A DNA stretch of 64,000 nt from Achromobacter deleyi. GTDB taxonomy: Bacteria; Pseudomonadota; Gammaproteobacteria; Burkholderiales; Burkholderiaceae_B. Of the stretch, positions 45,089 through 54,021 are shown in pieces; within the stretch, counting starts at the first letter, position 1, and each line of letters starts with the position of its first letter. The DNA lies in NCBI RefSeq assembly GCF_902859705.1, contig NZ_CADIJO010000014.1:62001-126000 (forward strand). Reading direction: 5' to 3'. Both the position numbers and the translations under genes were made by a program. The notes beneath the pieces are model-generated. The model worked only from the letters and a program-made list of their open reading frames with translations. It searched no databases and was not told the DNA's origin.

Positions 45089-46759
45089 ATGCATACCGAT
45101 TCCCTGCCCCGGCCGCTGCGGTTGCGCTGGGCTGAACGCGGCGCCGGCTGGTTGGCCGGCGCGGTCCTGATCGCCCTGGCCGTGCTGGCGCCTGTGCTGA
45201 CGCTGGTGTGGTGGGCGCTGGGCGGCGACCTGTCGCACTGGCAGCACCTGGCCAACTATGTGCTGCCGCAGGCCCTGGCCAACACCGCCATGCTGCTGGC
45301 CGGCGTGGGCGTGCTGGTGACCCTGCTGGGCACCGGATCCGCCTGGCTGGTGACCGCCTACGAATTCCCGACGCGGCGCGCGCTGACCTGGGCGCTGTTG
45401 CTGCCGCTGGCGGTGCCGACCTACATCATCGCCTTCGCCTACCTGGACCTGCTGCACCCGATCGGCCCGATCCAGACCGCCATCCGCGCCCTGCTGGGCT
45501 ACGACAGCCCGCGCCAGTTCCGGCTGCCGGACCTGCGCTCGATCTACGGCGCGATCTTCGTGCTGGGCTTCGTGCTGTATCCCTATGTGTATCTCAGCAC
45601 CCGCGTCATGTTCATGACGCAGGCGGCCAGCCTGCTGGAAGCGGCCCGTACGCTCGGCGCCGGCCGCTACGGCGTGTTCTTCCGGGTGGCGCTGCCGCTG
45701 GCCCGGCCGGCCATCGTGGTGGGCGTCAGCCTGGCGCTGCTGGAAACGCTGAACGACATCGGCGCCTCGGAATTCCTGGGCGTGCAGACCCTGACTGTGT
45801 CGGTCTACACCACCTGGGTCACGCGGTCCGACCTGGCGGGCGCCGCGCAGATCGCGCTGACCATGCTGGCCATCGTGATCGGCCTGATCCTGCTGGAACG
45901 CCATGGCCGCAAGCGCCAGCGCTACGCCAATACGCAACGCATGCGGCCCATGCAGCCGCGCCGGCTGCGCGGACCGGCCGCGGCCCTGGCCGCCGTGCTG
46001 GGGTGGATTCCGGTGCTGATCGGCTTTGTCGCGCCGGCCCTGTACCTGGTGGTGGAAACCTACAAGCGCCTGCACCTGGTGGGCGGCGTCTCGAACCAGT
46101 TGCTCAACGGCTTGAGCAACACCCTCATCGTCGCCTTCAGCGCCACGATCGTCACGCTGGTCTGCGGTCTGATCGTGGCCTGGGCCGGCCGCACACTGCG
46201 CGAAAGCGCCGGCTTCAACCCGGGCCGCGCCTGCGCCCGCATTGCCAGCCTGGGTTACGCGGTGCCCGGCACCGTGCTGGCCATCGGCCTGCTCACGCCC
46301 TTCGTCTGGATCGACACAGCGGTGGCCAAGGTGTTCGGCGGCACGGGCCTGTTCCTGATGGGGTCGATGGCCGCGCTGGTATGCGCCTACGCCATCCGCT
46401 TCCTGGCCATTTCCACCGGTGCGCTGGAAGCGGGCCTGGCCCGCGTGCCGCCGTCGCTGGAACAGGCCTCGCGGCTGCTGGGCGAGACGTCGGCCGGCAC
46501 GCTGCGCCGCGTTCACCTGCCGCTGCTGCGCCCGGCCCTGGCCGCCAGCGCGCTGCTGGTGTTCGTGGACGCCATGAAAGAACTGCCGGCCACGCTGCTC
46601 TTGCGGCCGATGAATTTCGACACGCTCGCCACCTGGCTCTATGCCGAAGCGGCCCGCGGCACTTACGAAGAAGGCGCCGTCGCGGCGCTGGCCATCGTGC
46701 TGGCCGGCCTGTTGCCCGTGATCCTGCTGGCGCGCACCAATCTGAAAATGGGACATTGA
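45089..46759 (+). CDS. fbpB: Ferric iron ABC transporter permease
   Basis: This is a 556-residue double permease with two homologous halves of about six membrane spans each. Each half has an EAA-type loop: SLLEAARTLGAGRYGVFFRV in the first and SLEQASRLLGETSAGTLRRV in the second. This fused arrangement is normal for FbpB/FutB iron importers. It is followed by fbpC 5 bp after its stop. It should carry Fe3+ across the inner membrane after delivery by FbpA. Confidence 0.93.
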   Translation: MHTDSLPRPLRLRWAERGAGWLAGAVLIALAVLAPVLTLVWWALGGDLSHWQHLANYVLPQALANTAMLLAGVGVLVTLLGTGSAWLVTAYEFPTRRALTWALLLPLAVPTYIIAFAYLDLLHPIGPIQTAIRALLGYDSPRQFRLPDLRSIYGAIFVLGFVLYPYVYLSTRVMFMTQAASLLEAARTLGAGRYGVFFRVALPLARPAIVVGVSLALLETLNDIGASEFLGVQTLTVSVYTTWVTRSDLAGAAQIALTMLAIVIGLILLERHGRKRQRYANTQRMRPMQPRRLRGPAAALAAVLGWIPVLIGFVAPALYLVVETYKRLHLVGGVSNQLLNGLSNTLIVAFSATIVTLVCGLIVAWAGRTLRESAGFNPGRACARIASLGYAVPGTVLAIGLLTPFVWIDTAVAKVFGGTGLFLMGSMAALVCAYAIRFLAISTGALEAGLARVPPSLEQASRLLGETSAGTLRRVHLPLLRPALAASALLVFVDAMKELPATLLLRPMNFDTLATWLYAEAARGTYEEGAVAALAIVLAGLLPVILLARTNLKMGH

Positions 46760-46764
46760 CCACC

Positions 46765-47541
46765 GTGCCCGATTTGCTTGAACTCGACCATCTCTCGCTG
46801 GCCTACGACACCCCCAAGGGCCTGCGCCCCGTGGTGCAGGACCTGACCCTGGGCCTGCCCGCCGGCCACATCGGCTGCCTGCTCGGGGAATCCGGCTGCG
46901 GCAAGACCACGGTGCTGCGCGCCATCGCCGGCTTCGAGCCGGTGCGCGCCGGCCGCATCCTGCTGGACGGCACCGTCATCTCGTCACCCACCGAACAGGT
47001 CGCCCCGGAAAAGCGCCGCGTCGGCATGATGTTCCAGGACTACGCGCTGTTTCCGCATCTGTCGGTGGCCGAGAACGTGGCCTTCGGCCTGCGCCGCCTG
47101 GAACGCACCGAACGCACCCGCCGCGTCGAGGAAATGCTGACGCTGGTCGGCCTGGCGCACGCGGCCAACAGCTATCCGCATGAGATATCCGGCGGCCAAC
47201 AGCAGCGCGTGGCGCTGGCGCGGGCCCTGGCGCCCTCGCCCGACCTGCTGCTGCTGGACGAACCGTTTTCCAACCTGGACGTGGACACGCGCGAACGCCT
47301 GGCGTTCGAAGTGCGCGAAATCCTGAAGACCACGGGCCACACGGCCATCCTGGTGACACACAACCAGGCCGAGGCCTTCGCCATCGCCGACCGCATCGGC
47401 GTGATGGCGTCCGGGCGCATCGCGCAGTGGGATACGCCCTACAACCTGCACCACCACCCGGCCGACGACTTCGTACGCGATTTCATCCGCCGCGAAACGC
47501 TGGCCGAACAGCGCGAACAGGTGTTCGCGCGCGGCCGCTAG
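46765..47541 (+). CDS. fbpC: Ferric iron ABC transporter ATP-binding protein (short form)
   Basis: This is the ATPase of the iron importer. It has Walker A GESGCGKTT, MMFQDYALFPHLSVAENVAF, signature ISGGQQQRVALARAL, Walker B LLLLDEPFSNLD and the H-loop LVTHNQAEAFA. The GTG at 46765 is taken as start, and a TTG at 46756 overlapping the fbpB stop is the alternative. At 258 residues it is about 90 residues shorter than usual FbpC proteins and ends right after the ATPase core, without the C-terminal regulatory OB domain. The stop codon is clean, so this may be a natural short form. Confidence 0.9.
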   Translation: MPDLLELDHLSLAYDTPKGLRPVVQDLTLGLPAGHIGCLLGESGCGKTTVLRAIAGFEPVRAGRILLDGTVISSPTEQVAPEKRRVGMMFQDYALFPHLSVAENVAFGLRRLERTERTRRVEEMLTLVGLAHAANSYPHEISGGQQQRVALARALAPSPDLLLLDEPFSNLDVDTRERLAFEVREILKTTGHTAILVTHNQAEAFAIADRIGVMASGRIAQWDTPYNLHHHPADDFVRDFIRRETLAEQREQVFARGR

Positions 47542-47564
47542 CCGGCCCGCACGTGACCGACCAT

Positions 47565-47589
47565 GTGGGCGGCGGCGCGCGCCGCCCAC
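47565..47589. terminator. Hairpin between convergent fbpC and Bug gene
   Basis: A perfect 9-bp stem, GTGGGCGGC (47565-47573) with GCCGCCCAC (47581-47589), encloses a 7-nt GC loop in a 63-bp convergent gap. No T-run is seen, so it may block exonucleases or act with Rho. Confidence 0.45.
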
Positions 47590-47604
47590 CGCCCTGCCGC
47601 TGCC

Positions 47605-48582
47605 TCAATCGGCCGACAGCTTCACCTTTTGCGACAAGGCCTTGAAGGCCTCGTACTGGCTGCGCGTCAGGCGCTCCACTTCCTCGGGCGTCGAACCGTA
47701 CGGCATGAAGCCGGCCTGTTCCAGCTTGTCCTTCACATCCGGCATCGCCAGCGCTTCGCGGAACGCGTCGCTGAGCGCGGCCGTCACGTCCGCCGGCATC
47801 TTGGCCGGGCCATACACCGCGAACCACGGGTCCACCACGGCCGCCCCGTAGCCCAGTTCGGCCAGCGTCGGCACATCAGGCAGCGCGGGCGCGCGCTTGC
47901 TGCCAGTCACTGCCAAGGCGTGGACCTTGCCCGCCTTGATGTGCGGCAAGGACGCCGGCAGGTTGTCGAACATCACCGGCAGATGGCCGCCCAACAGGTC
48001 GTTCAGGCCCTGCGCGCTGCCCTTGTACGGAATGTGCTGCATGCCGGCGCCCGTCAGCTGATCGAACATCACGCCCGCCAGGTGCATGGACGTGCCGGTG
48101 CCCGGCGTACCGAAGGCGGTGCCCGGATGCTGCTTGGCGTAGGCCACCAGGTCCTTGACGCTGTCGACCTTCAAGGCTGGGCCGGTTTCCAGCACGACCG
48201 TGGACGCGCCCAGCATGCTGACGCCGGTGAAGTCCTTGGTGGGGTCGAACGGCATCGACGGATAGACGAACGGGTTGAGCGCGTTGGTCGAAATGGCGCC
48301 GAAGCCGATCGTGTAGCCATCGGGCGCGGCCTTGGCCACGGCGTCCATGCCGATGTTGCCGCCCGCGCCGGGGCGGTTTTCGACGATGACGGGCTGGCCG
48401 AGTTTCTCGGCCACCTTCTGGCCCGCGGTGCGCGCCACCAGATCGGTGGTGCCGCCCGCCGTGTAGGGCACGATGAAGGTGATGGGCTTGGCCGGATAGC
48501 CGGCCGCCTGCGCGGCGGCGGCGCCATGGACCACCGCCAGCGCGGCCACGGTGCGCAGGACGTTCAGGGTAATGCGTTGCAT
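47605..48582 (-). CDS. Bug family (TctC-like) periplasmic binding protein
   Basis: This is a 325-residue periplasmic receptor of the Bug family with a signal peptide cleaved near AAQA-AGYPAKP. The landmarks YPAKPITFIVPYTAGGTTDL, GAGGNIGMDAVAKAAPDGYT and HIPYKGSAQGLNDLLGGHLP are standard. It stands alone, convergent with fbpC, and no permease or enzyme gene points to a ligand. Bug ligands are usually carboxylates, amino acids or nicotinate-like compounds. Confidence 0.9.
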   Translation of the reverse strand: MQRITLNVLRTVAALAVVHGAAAAQAAGYPAKPITFIVPYTAGGTTDLVARTAGQKVAEKLGQPVIVENRPGAGGNIGMDAVAKAAPDGYTIGFGAISTNALNPFVYPSMPFDPTKDFTGVSMLGASTVVLETGPALKVDSVKDLVAYAKQHPGTAFGTPGTGTSMHLAGVMFDQLTGAGMQHIPYKGSAQGLNDLLGGHLPVMFDNLPASLPHIKAGKVHALAVTGSKRAPALPDVPTLAELGYGAAVVDPWFAVYGPAKMPADVTAALSDAFREALAMPDVKDKLEQAGFMPYGSTPEEVERLTRSQYEAFKALSQKVKLSAD

Positions 48583-48802
48583 GATGTCTCCATCCCTATT
48601 GTTATCAAGTCAGGGATGCGCATCATACTGCTGCGCGCTTGGCACGAAACTGACACGACTGTGGCGCAATTCATACGCCTGCAGCCAGATTGACGGCGCT
48701 TTGCCCATGCTGATGCGTCACCTCGCGGCAATCGATGATAGAGTGGCGCTCTGTTGGGCCCCGCGCCCTCACACTACCGAACTGCACAGGAGGAAAAAAA
48801 TC

Positions 48803-48853
48803 ATGCAAAACACGATGCAACAACAAACTTCCCACGCTGCAGGCCGCGTCTAG
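48803..48853 (+). CDS. Candidate 16-residue leader peptide upstream of rtcB-prfH
   Basis: A short ORF starts at the ATG at 48803 with an excellent Shine-Dalgarno (AGGAGG at 48788-48793, 9-nt spacing). It encodes MQNTMQQQTSHAAGRV and ends in TAG. This is the best ribosome-binding site in the region, much better than that of rtcB (49100). It sits about 250 nt upstream in what is probably the rtcB leader. A 7-bp inverted repeat CTGCATG/CATGCAG (48882-48888, 48898-48904) follows 29 bp after the stop. Whether it is translated is unknown. The peptide resembles nothing I recognise. Confidence 0.4.
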   Translation: MQNTMQQQTSHAAGRV

Positions 48854-49099
48854 TCCGTTCGAATTCTTCTTGCTGTCGCCACTGCATGCCACCCGCGCAT
48901 GCAGCCCCGCCCGTCCACGCGACGGGCAACGTTCGCATAGCAATCCATTCGCATTGCCTTGGCCCGGACCTGCCACACAGGGTCTCCCATACGCCTCGCC
49001 CCCGCACGGCCATCGCCTGCCCGAGCGCGGTATCCGCACGCCTGCGCTTGGCAGGACGCGCGGCCCAGGGAGCCCCGGATGATCTGATCTGGAAATACC
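48854..49099 (+). other. Probable structured leader of rtcB-prfH
   Basis: This is a noncoding stretch between the short leader ORF and rtcB. The composition is mixed and GC-rich, with the inverted repeat at 48882-48904. Open frames here end without family resemblance. No RtcR-type regulator gene or sigma-54 promoter motif was seen, unlike the enterobacterial rtc operon. Confidence 0.4.
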
Positions 49100-50236
49100 A
49101 TGGGCAATTGCATTCAAACCTTGTCCGAGCGCGTCACGTTGATCGCCTCGGACGAGACCTGGATCGAAGGCAACGCGATCCAACAACTACACACCACCGC
49201 TGAACTTGCCGGCATGCGCCGCGTGGCCGGCATGCCTGACCTGCATCCCGGCCGGGGCTACCCGGTGGGCGCAGCATTCTTTTCCACTGGCCGCCTGTAC
49301 CCCGCCCTGATCGGCGGCGACATCGGCTGCGGCATGGCGCTGTGGTCGACCGACGTCGACGCTCGGAAAGCGGCGCCCGACAAGCTGGAAAGAAAGCTGG
49401 GCAACCTGGATGCCCAGCTGGACGACCGCTGGCAAGCGCTCGCGTCCGAACTGGCGCCCGCTGACGTGGGCTATCGGCAGGCGCTGGGCACCATCGGCGG
49501 CGGCAATCATTTTGCCGAGCTGCAACGCATCGACGAGATCCACGACCCCGAGGCCGTCGCGGCCTTGCAGCTGGACGTCAAACGGCTGGTGCTGCTGGTG
49601 CACAGCGGCTCGCGCGGATTGGGCGGCGCGATTCTGCAAGACCACATCCATCGGCATGGGCATGCCGGCCTGGCGCAAGGCAGCGCAGACTGCACGGCCT
49701 ACCTGGCCCAGCACGACGGCGCATTGCGTTACGCCGAAGCCAACCGGCAACTGATCGCGCGCCGCATGCTGGACCGCCTGGGAGCCAAGGGCGAACAGGT
49801 GCTGGACGTGCACCACAACCTGGTGACGCCGTCGGTGATCCAGGGCGAAGCCGGCTGGCTGCATCGCAAAGGCGCCACGCCGTCGGATGCCGGGCCGGTC
49901 GTCATTCCGGGATCTCGCGGTGACTTCAGCTACCTGGTGGCGCCGATTCCCGGCGAAGCCAGCCTGTATTCGCTGGCGCATGGCGCCGGCCGCAAATGGA
50001 TGCGCAGCGAGTGCAAGGACCGCCTGTTCAAGCGCTACACCCCGGCGCAACTGGGCCGCACCAAGCTGGGCAGCCACGTCATCTGCCAGGACAAGCAGCT
50101 GATCTACGAAGAAGCGCCCGAGGCCTACAAGCCCGTGGACAGCATCATCGACAGCCTCCAACAAGCGGGGCTGGTCACAGTGCTGGCCAGGCTGCGCCCG
50201 GTGCTGACCTACAAGACGCGCGGAGGATGCTGCTGA
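49100..50236 (+). CDS. rtcB: RtcB-type RNA ligase (RtcB2, prfH-associated)
   Basis: This is a 378-residue GTP/Mn-dependent RNA ligase that joins 2',3'-cyclic-phosphate or 3'-phosphate ends to 5'-OH ends. The metal and guanylate residues are visible: [10 protein letters not shown] (Asp and Cys), [26 protein letters not shown] and the guanylated His in LAHGAGRKW. It ends with KTRGGCC. It is shorter than the canonical ~408-residue RtcB and is fused in operon with prfH (stop/start overlap ATGA), the pairing reported to repair rRNA damage at the decoding centre. The RBS is weak. Confidence 0.93.
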   Translation: MGNCIQTLSERVTLIASDETWIEGNAIQQLHTTAELAGMRRVAGMPDLHPGRGYPVGAAFFSTGRLYPALIGGDIGCGMALWSTDVDARKAAPDKLERKLGNLDAQLDDRWQALASELAPADVGYRQALGTIGGGNHFAELQRIDEIHDPEAVAALQLDVKRLVLLVHSGSRGLGGAILQDHIHRHGHAGLAQGSADCTAYLAQHDGALRYAEANRQLIARRMLDRLGAKGEQVLDVHHNLVTPSVIQGEAGWLHRKGATPSDAGPVVIPGSRGDFSYLVAPIPGEASLYSLAHGAGRKWMRSECKDRLFKRYTPAQLGRTKLGSHVICQDKQLIYEEAPEAYKPVDSIIDSLQQAGLVTVLARLRPVLTYKTRGGCC

Positions 50237-50871
50237 TGGAACTGCTGCAACTTTCCGCGGCCCACGGGCCTGACGAGTGCTGCCTGGCGGTCGCCAAGGC
50301 GCTGGCCTGCCTGCTGCGCGAAGCGCGTGGCCTGGGCATCGATGTCGACATGCTGGAATCCGAAGCCGGCGCCAGGGCGGGCACGTACCGGTCGGTGCTG
50401 CTGAGCCTGGACGGCGCGGGCGCTGAAGGCCTGGCGGCCGATTGGGAAGGTTCGATCCAATGGATCTGCGCCAGCCCCTACCGCCCCGGCCACGCCCGCA
50501 AGAACTGGTTCATCGGCGCCTTGCGATGCGAGATGCCGACGAGCCAGCTATCCAGCGAAATCCGCTTCGAAACCACGCGTTCGTCCGGGCCGGGCGGCCA
50601 GCACGTCAACAAGACCGAGTCGGCCGTGCGCGCCACTCATGTGGCCACGGGCATCACCGTCAAGGTGCAGACCGAACGCAGCCAGCATGCCAATAAACGC
50701 ATCGCCACGCTGCTGATCGCCCACCGGCTGGCGAACCTCGCCCAGGCCCTGCAAGCGGCCCAGCGGGCCGAACGCCGCCAGTTTCACCACCAGGTGGAAC
50801 GCGGCGGTCCCCGGCGTGTCTTCAAAGGAGAAAACTTCGTGTTGATGAAAATGCGCCCGACACAGGCGTAG
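50236..50871 (+). CDS. prfH: Peptide chain release factor-like ribosome rescue protein PrfH
   Basis: This is a 211-residue release-factor homologue. The catalytic GGQ loop reads [20 protein letters not shown] (around residues 118-137), with the basic C-terminal [12 protein letters not shown]. It lacks the codon-recognition domain of RF1/RF2, as PrfH proteins do. PrfH is reported to release peptides from ribosomes whose 16S decoding centre has been cut, after which the partner RtcB reseals the rRNA. The start at 50236 has GGAGG at 9-nt spacing. It is followed by a strong hairpin. Confidence 0.92.
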   Translation: MELLQLSAAHGPDECCLAVAKALACLLREARGLGIDVDMLESEAGARAGTYRSVLLSLDGAGAEGLAADWEGSIQWICASPYRPGHARKNWFIGALRCEMPTSQLSSEIRFETTRSSGPGGQHVNKTESAVRATHVATGITVKVQTERSQHANKRIATLLIAHRLANLAQALQAAQRAERRQFHHQVERGGPRRVFKGENFVLMKMRPTQA

Positions 50872-50875
50872 AACG

Positions 50876-50920
50876 AAACGGGCCTGCATCCCTGGTAACG
50901 CTGGGAATGCAGGCCCGTTT
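50876..50920. terminator. Terminator between convergent prfH and pirin gene
   Basis: The arms at 50876-50892 and 50103+800 (that is 50903-50920) pair over 17 bp with one bulged base around a 10-nt loop. The stem is flanked by AAACG on the left and CGTTT on the right. It serves both convergent genes. Confidence 0.7.
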
Positions 50921-50982
50921 GCCGTCCGCGCCAACCGGCGGCGACATCACCGCCGTGAACGCACCGTCGGCAAACGTTGGCA

Positions 50983-51888
50983 TCACGCGCGCGGCGCGGG
51001 CAGCGGAATGAACTCGGTCTCGTCGCCCGGCACCGTCTGGCCAAAGCGGTTGCGCTGCCATTCCTCTTTGGCCTGTTCGATGCGGTCCTTGCTGCTGGAC
51101 ACGAAGTTCCACCAGATGAAACGCGGCCCTTCGAGGGGCTCGCCGCCCAGGACGGCAAAGCGCGCATCGGTGCGGGCGCGGATCTGCACCGGACGGCCCG
51201 GCGCAAAGACGATCAGGCGGCCGCTTTCGAACACCTGCCCGTCGACTTCCACGGAACCCGTGGCCAGGTAGGCCGCGCGTTCTTCATGTTCGGCCGGCAG
51301 CACGGTCACCGCGCCGGCCTGCAACTGCATGTCGCCATAGAACAGCGGCGAATGCGTCTTGACCGACGAGGTCTTGCCGAACAACGAGCCCGCCACGACC
51401 TGGGCGCGCACGCCCTCGCCTTCGATCACGGGCTGGGCATCCAGGCCGTAATGGGTAAAGCCGGGATCGGTCTCTTCGTGTTCTTTGGGCAGGCCGACCC
51501 AGATCTGCAGGCCACAGAGGCGCTGCGAGGCCTGGCGGCTTTCGGGCGAGGAACGTTCAGAATGCACGATGCCCCGGCCGGCCGTCATCCAGTTCACTTC
51601 GCCAGGCAAAATAGTCTGCGTGTTGCCGGTGCCGTCGCGGTGCACCATGGACCCTTCGTACAGATAGGTGACGGTGGACAGGCCGATGTGCGGATGCGGC
51701 CGCACGTCGATGCCGGACCCGGCGTTGAATTCCACGGGCCCCATATGGTCCAGGAAGACAAAGGGGCCGACGGTGCGGCGCTGCGCCGAGGGCAGCGCGC
51801 GGCGGACTTCGAAGCCGCCCAGGTCGCTGGTGCGCGGCACCACCACGGTTTCGATCTGGCTTTCGCCGGGTTGGGACAAGGTGGACAT
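50983..51888 (-). CDS. Pirin family protein
   Basis: This is a 301-residue bicupin of the pirin family. The N-terminal metal site is visible in DVRPHPHIGLSTVTYLYEGS followed by HSERSSPES, and the pirin block GPFVFLDHMGPVEFNAGSG is present. The C-terminal ending WWNFVSSSKDRIEQAKEEW is typical of this subfamily. Some bacterial pirins oxidise quercetin or modulate pyruvate dehydrogenase, so the role here is open. The start at 51888 (MSTLSQPGE) was chosen over upstream residues without similarity. It follows a second pirin gene on the same strand. Confidence 0.9.
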   Translation of the reverse strand: MSTLSQPGESQIETVVVPRTSDLGGFEVRRALPSAQRRTVGPFVFLDHMGPVEFNAGSGIDVRPHPHIGLSTVTYLYEGSMVHRDGTGNTQTILPGEVNWMTAGRGIVHSERSSPESRQASQRLCGLQIWVGLPKEHEETDPGFTHYGLDAQPVIEGEGVRAQVVAGSLFGKTSSVKTHSPLFYGDMQLQAGAVTVLPAEHEERAAYLATGSVEVDGQVFESGRLIVFAPGRPVQIRARTDARFAVLGGEPLEGPRFIWWNFVSSSKDRIEQAKEEWQRNRFGQTVPGDETEFIPLPAPRA

Positions 51889-52014
51889 GGAATACGCTCC
51901 TGTAGGGTGGCCCTGGGGCCATCTTAAGCCCGGCCGGTTCTTTGCTGAACCGCCGGCGCGGCATTGCGAAAAACAAGGCCGGGCGGATCTCGGCAATCCG
52001 CCCGGCCGCCGGCT

Positions 52015-52713
52015 TTACGCCAGGTCGAACACAAGCACTTCGGCATCCTTGCCGCCGGACAGCGCGACACGGGTTTCATCGGTGATGGCGACGGCATCGC
52101 CAGCCGCCAGCTCGATGCCGTTGACAACGACACTGCCGCGAGCCACATGGACCCAGGCACGGCGGCCGGGAGCCAGGTCGAGCGTGGCGGACTCATCGCC
52201 GTCGAACAGACCGGCATACAGCCGCACGTTCTGATGGATCTTCATCGAACCATCGATGCCATCGCCCGACACCAGGGCTTGCAGGCGACCGCGCTTTTGC
52301 TCGTCGGAAAAGGCCTTTTCTTCATACTCCGGCGCAATGCCGGTGACGTCAGGCTCGATCCAGATCTGCAGCAGGTGGGTTTCCTGGTCGGCACGCGGGT
52401 TGAATTCCGAGTGCATGACCCCCCGGCCGGCGCTCATGCGCTGGACGTTGCCGGGCTGGATGGTGGAGCCGCTGCCCATGCTGTCTTTGTGGGCGATGGC
52501 GCCATCCAGCACGTAGGTGATGATTTCCATGTCGCGATGGCCATGCGTCCCGAAACCGCGGCCGGCGGCGATGCGATCGTCGTTGATGACACGCAGCGCG
52601 CCAAAGCCCATGTGGCCGGGGTCGTAGTAGTTGGCGAAGGAAAAAGTATGGAACGAGTCGAGCCACCCGTGGTTGGCATGGCCCCGCTCGGCGCTGCGGC
52701 GAATGGTAAGCAT
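52015..52713 (-). CDS. Pirin family protein, YhhW/quercetinase-like
   Basis: This is a 232-residue pirin with the YhhW-type opening MLTIRRSAERGHANHGWLDS followed by FHTFSFANYYDPGHMGFGAL. The metal ligands lie in GFGTHGHRDMEIITYVLDGA and RGVMHSEFNP. E. coli YhhW opens the flavonol ring of quercetin in vitro. The LysR gene that starts at 52896 is divergent across 182 bp and probably controls both pirins. The downstream pirin starts 126 bp further on. Confidence 0.9.
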   Translation of the reverse strand: MLTIRRSAERGHANHGWLDSFHTFSFANYYDPGHMGFGALRVINDDRIAAGRGFGTHGHRDMEIITYVLDGAIAHKDSMGSGSTIQPGNVQRMSAGRGVMHSEFNPRADQETHLLQIWIEPDVTGIAPEYEEKAFSDEQKRGRLQALVSGDGIDGSMKIHQNVRLYAGLFDGDESATLDLAPGRRAWVHVARGSVVVNGIELAAGDAVAITDETRVALSGGKDAEVLVFDLA

Positions 52714-52859
52714 AGTGGTCTCCCTGTTGCAATTAAGTGAATGGTCTTGCAGCCGCTGGCATCGATCTATCGCTGCATCTGGCTTGGCTGCTAAACCGGC
52801 ATGAATAGAATTGTGCCTGGTCCGCCCCAGGTAATTGACGCTATGATTTGACGGAACCA

Positions 52860-52874
52860 TTCAATTTATTTGAA
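52860..52874. promoter_or_regulatory. LysR-type dyad before the LysR gene
   Basis: TTCAATTTATTTGAA is a perfect 5-5 dyad around a 5-nt AT spacer. It fits the T-N11-A operator pattern of LysR regulators and lies 21 bp before the LysR start at 52896, in the divergent pirin/LysR region. Autoregulation is the simplest reading. Confidence 0.45.
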
Positions 52875-52895
52875 CGATCAACCGGAGCCTCCCCG

Positions 52896-53810
52896 ATGCA
52901 AGCGATTACCCCCGAACTCCTGGTGCTGGTGGACGCAATCGCCCGCCACGGCAGTTTCGCGAAGGCGGCGCGCGAGCTGGGCAAGGTGCCGTCGGCAGTG
53001 ACCTATTCGATCCGCAAACTGGAAGACGGGCTGGACGTCCTGCTGTTCGACCGCTCGGGCCACCGGGCGCTGCTGACGCCGGCCGGCGAAACGCTGCTGA
53101 AGGACGGCCGCCACGTGCTCCAATCGCTGGACGATCTGGCCTGCCGGGTCAAACGTATCGCAACCGGTTGGGAAGTGGAACTGCGCATCGCAGTCAGCGC
53201 GGTGCTGCCCTGGCGCCCGCTGTACGACCTGATCGAGGAATTCCAGGCGCTGGAAACGGCGACGACGCTGCGCTTTTCAACAGAAGTGCTGAGCGGCAAC
53301 TGGGACGCACTGACGTCAGGCCGCGCAGACCTGGTGATCGGGGCCGGCGCGGCGGGCGAACCGACCGGCCCGTACCGATCCCAAGCAATGGGCCAGGCCC
53401 AGTTCGCGTTCTGCGTGGCGGCGCACCACCCGCTGGCATCCGCCCCACAACCGCTGAGCCGCGCGGACATCACACGCTATTGCGCGGTAGTCGTAGCCGA
53501 CACGTCACGCAATCTCCCGCCGCAGTCGCGCGGCATCCTGGCGGAACAACCGACGCTGGTGATGCCGACGATGCAGGCAAAGATCGAAGCGCAGATCCGC
53601 GGGCTGGGATGCGGGTATCTGCCCCTGACGCTGGCGGCGCCTTACCTGTCGCAAGGGGTGCTGGTGGTGTGCGAAACGGACGAAGGCATGTCGCTGACGG
53701 AACACGTGGCGTATGCATGGCGGGCCGAGGCGCCTGGGGAGGCGTTGAAGTGGTGGCTGCAGAAGATGAAGTCGCCGCGGTTGTGTGAGGGGTTGTTGGG
53801 GCTTGCTTGA
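52896..53810 (+). CDS. LysR-type transcriptional regulator
   Basis: This is a 304-residue LysR regulator with the HTH in SFAKAARELGKVPSAVTYSIRKL. The effector domain follows, with LRIAVSAVLPWRPLYDLIEE. The start at 52896 (MQAITPELLV) follows CGGAG; an upstream in-frame ATG at 52848 would add 16 residues that overlap the operator-like dyad. It is divergent from two pirin genes, its likely targets. Past its stop lies repeat copy B. Confidence 0.9.
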   Translation: MQAITPELLVLVDAIARHGSFAKAARELGKVPSAVTYSIRKLEDGLDVLLFDRSGHRALLTPAGETLLKDGRHVLQSLDDLACRVKRIATGWEVELRIAVSAVLPWRPLYDLIEEFQALETATTLRFSTEVLSGNWDALTSGRADLVIGAGAAGEPTGPYRSQAMGQAQFAFCVAAHHPLASAPQPLSRADITRYCAVVVADTSRNLPPQSRGILAEQPTLVMPTMQAKIEAQIRGLGCGYLPLTLAAPYLSQGVLVVCETDEGMSLTEHVAYAWRAEAPGEALKWWLQKMKSPRLCEGLLGLA

Positions 53811-53847
53811 GATTTGTTTGCCTGCGTGAGGGTGTGCTTCTTGGGCC

Positions 53848-54021
53848 GCTCGGGGCGCAGGGCATGTGTGGGGCGGGCGCCCACGATTGCGGTCCGGAGC
53901 CTTCGCTCCGGACTTACCTAGGCGGCCCCCCCCTTCGTCATCTTCGTCCGCCTTCGGCTCCCTTCAGATTCCCTCGGGCGCATCGAGGTTGCCCGCCCCA
54001 CACATGCCCTGCGCCCCGAGC
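53848..54021 (-). repeat. Palindromic repeat element, copy B (inverted orientation)
   Basis: This is the same core as copies A and C, read on the minus strand at 53879-53990 (112 bp). It carries a local insertion of about 14 bp (including a G-run and GGCCGCCTAGG) before the TCCGGAGC hairpin. The core is closed by a perfect inverted repeat of 31 bp, 53848-53878 with 53991-54021, whose sequence is unrelated to the stems of A and C. Copy B lies after the stop of a rightward gene. It could fold into a long cruciform or, as RNA, a long stem with a structured loop. Confidence 0.9.

Noticed and set aside
48735-49082. A longer ORF overlapping the rtcB leader peptide, or a programmed frameshift from it
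   Set aside because: No slippery sequence is visible, the long frame has no family resemblance, and the short ORF has its own clean stop and good ribosome-binding site.
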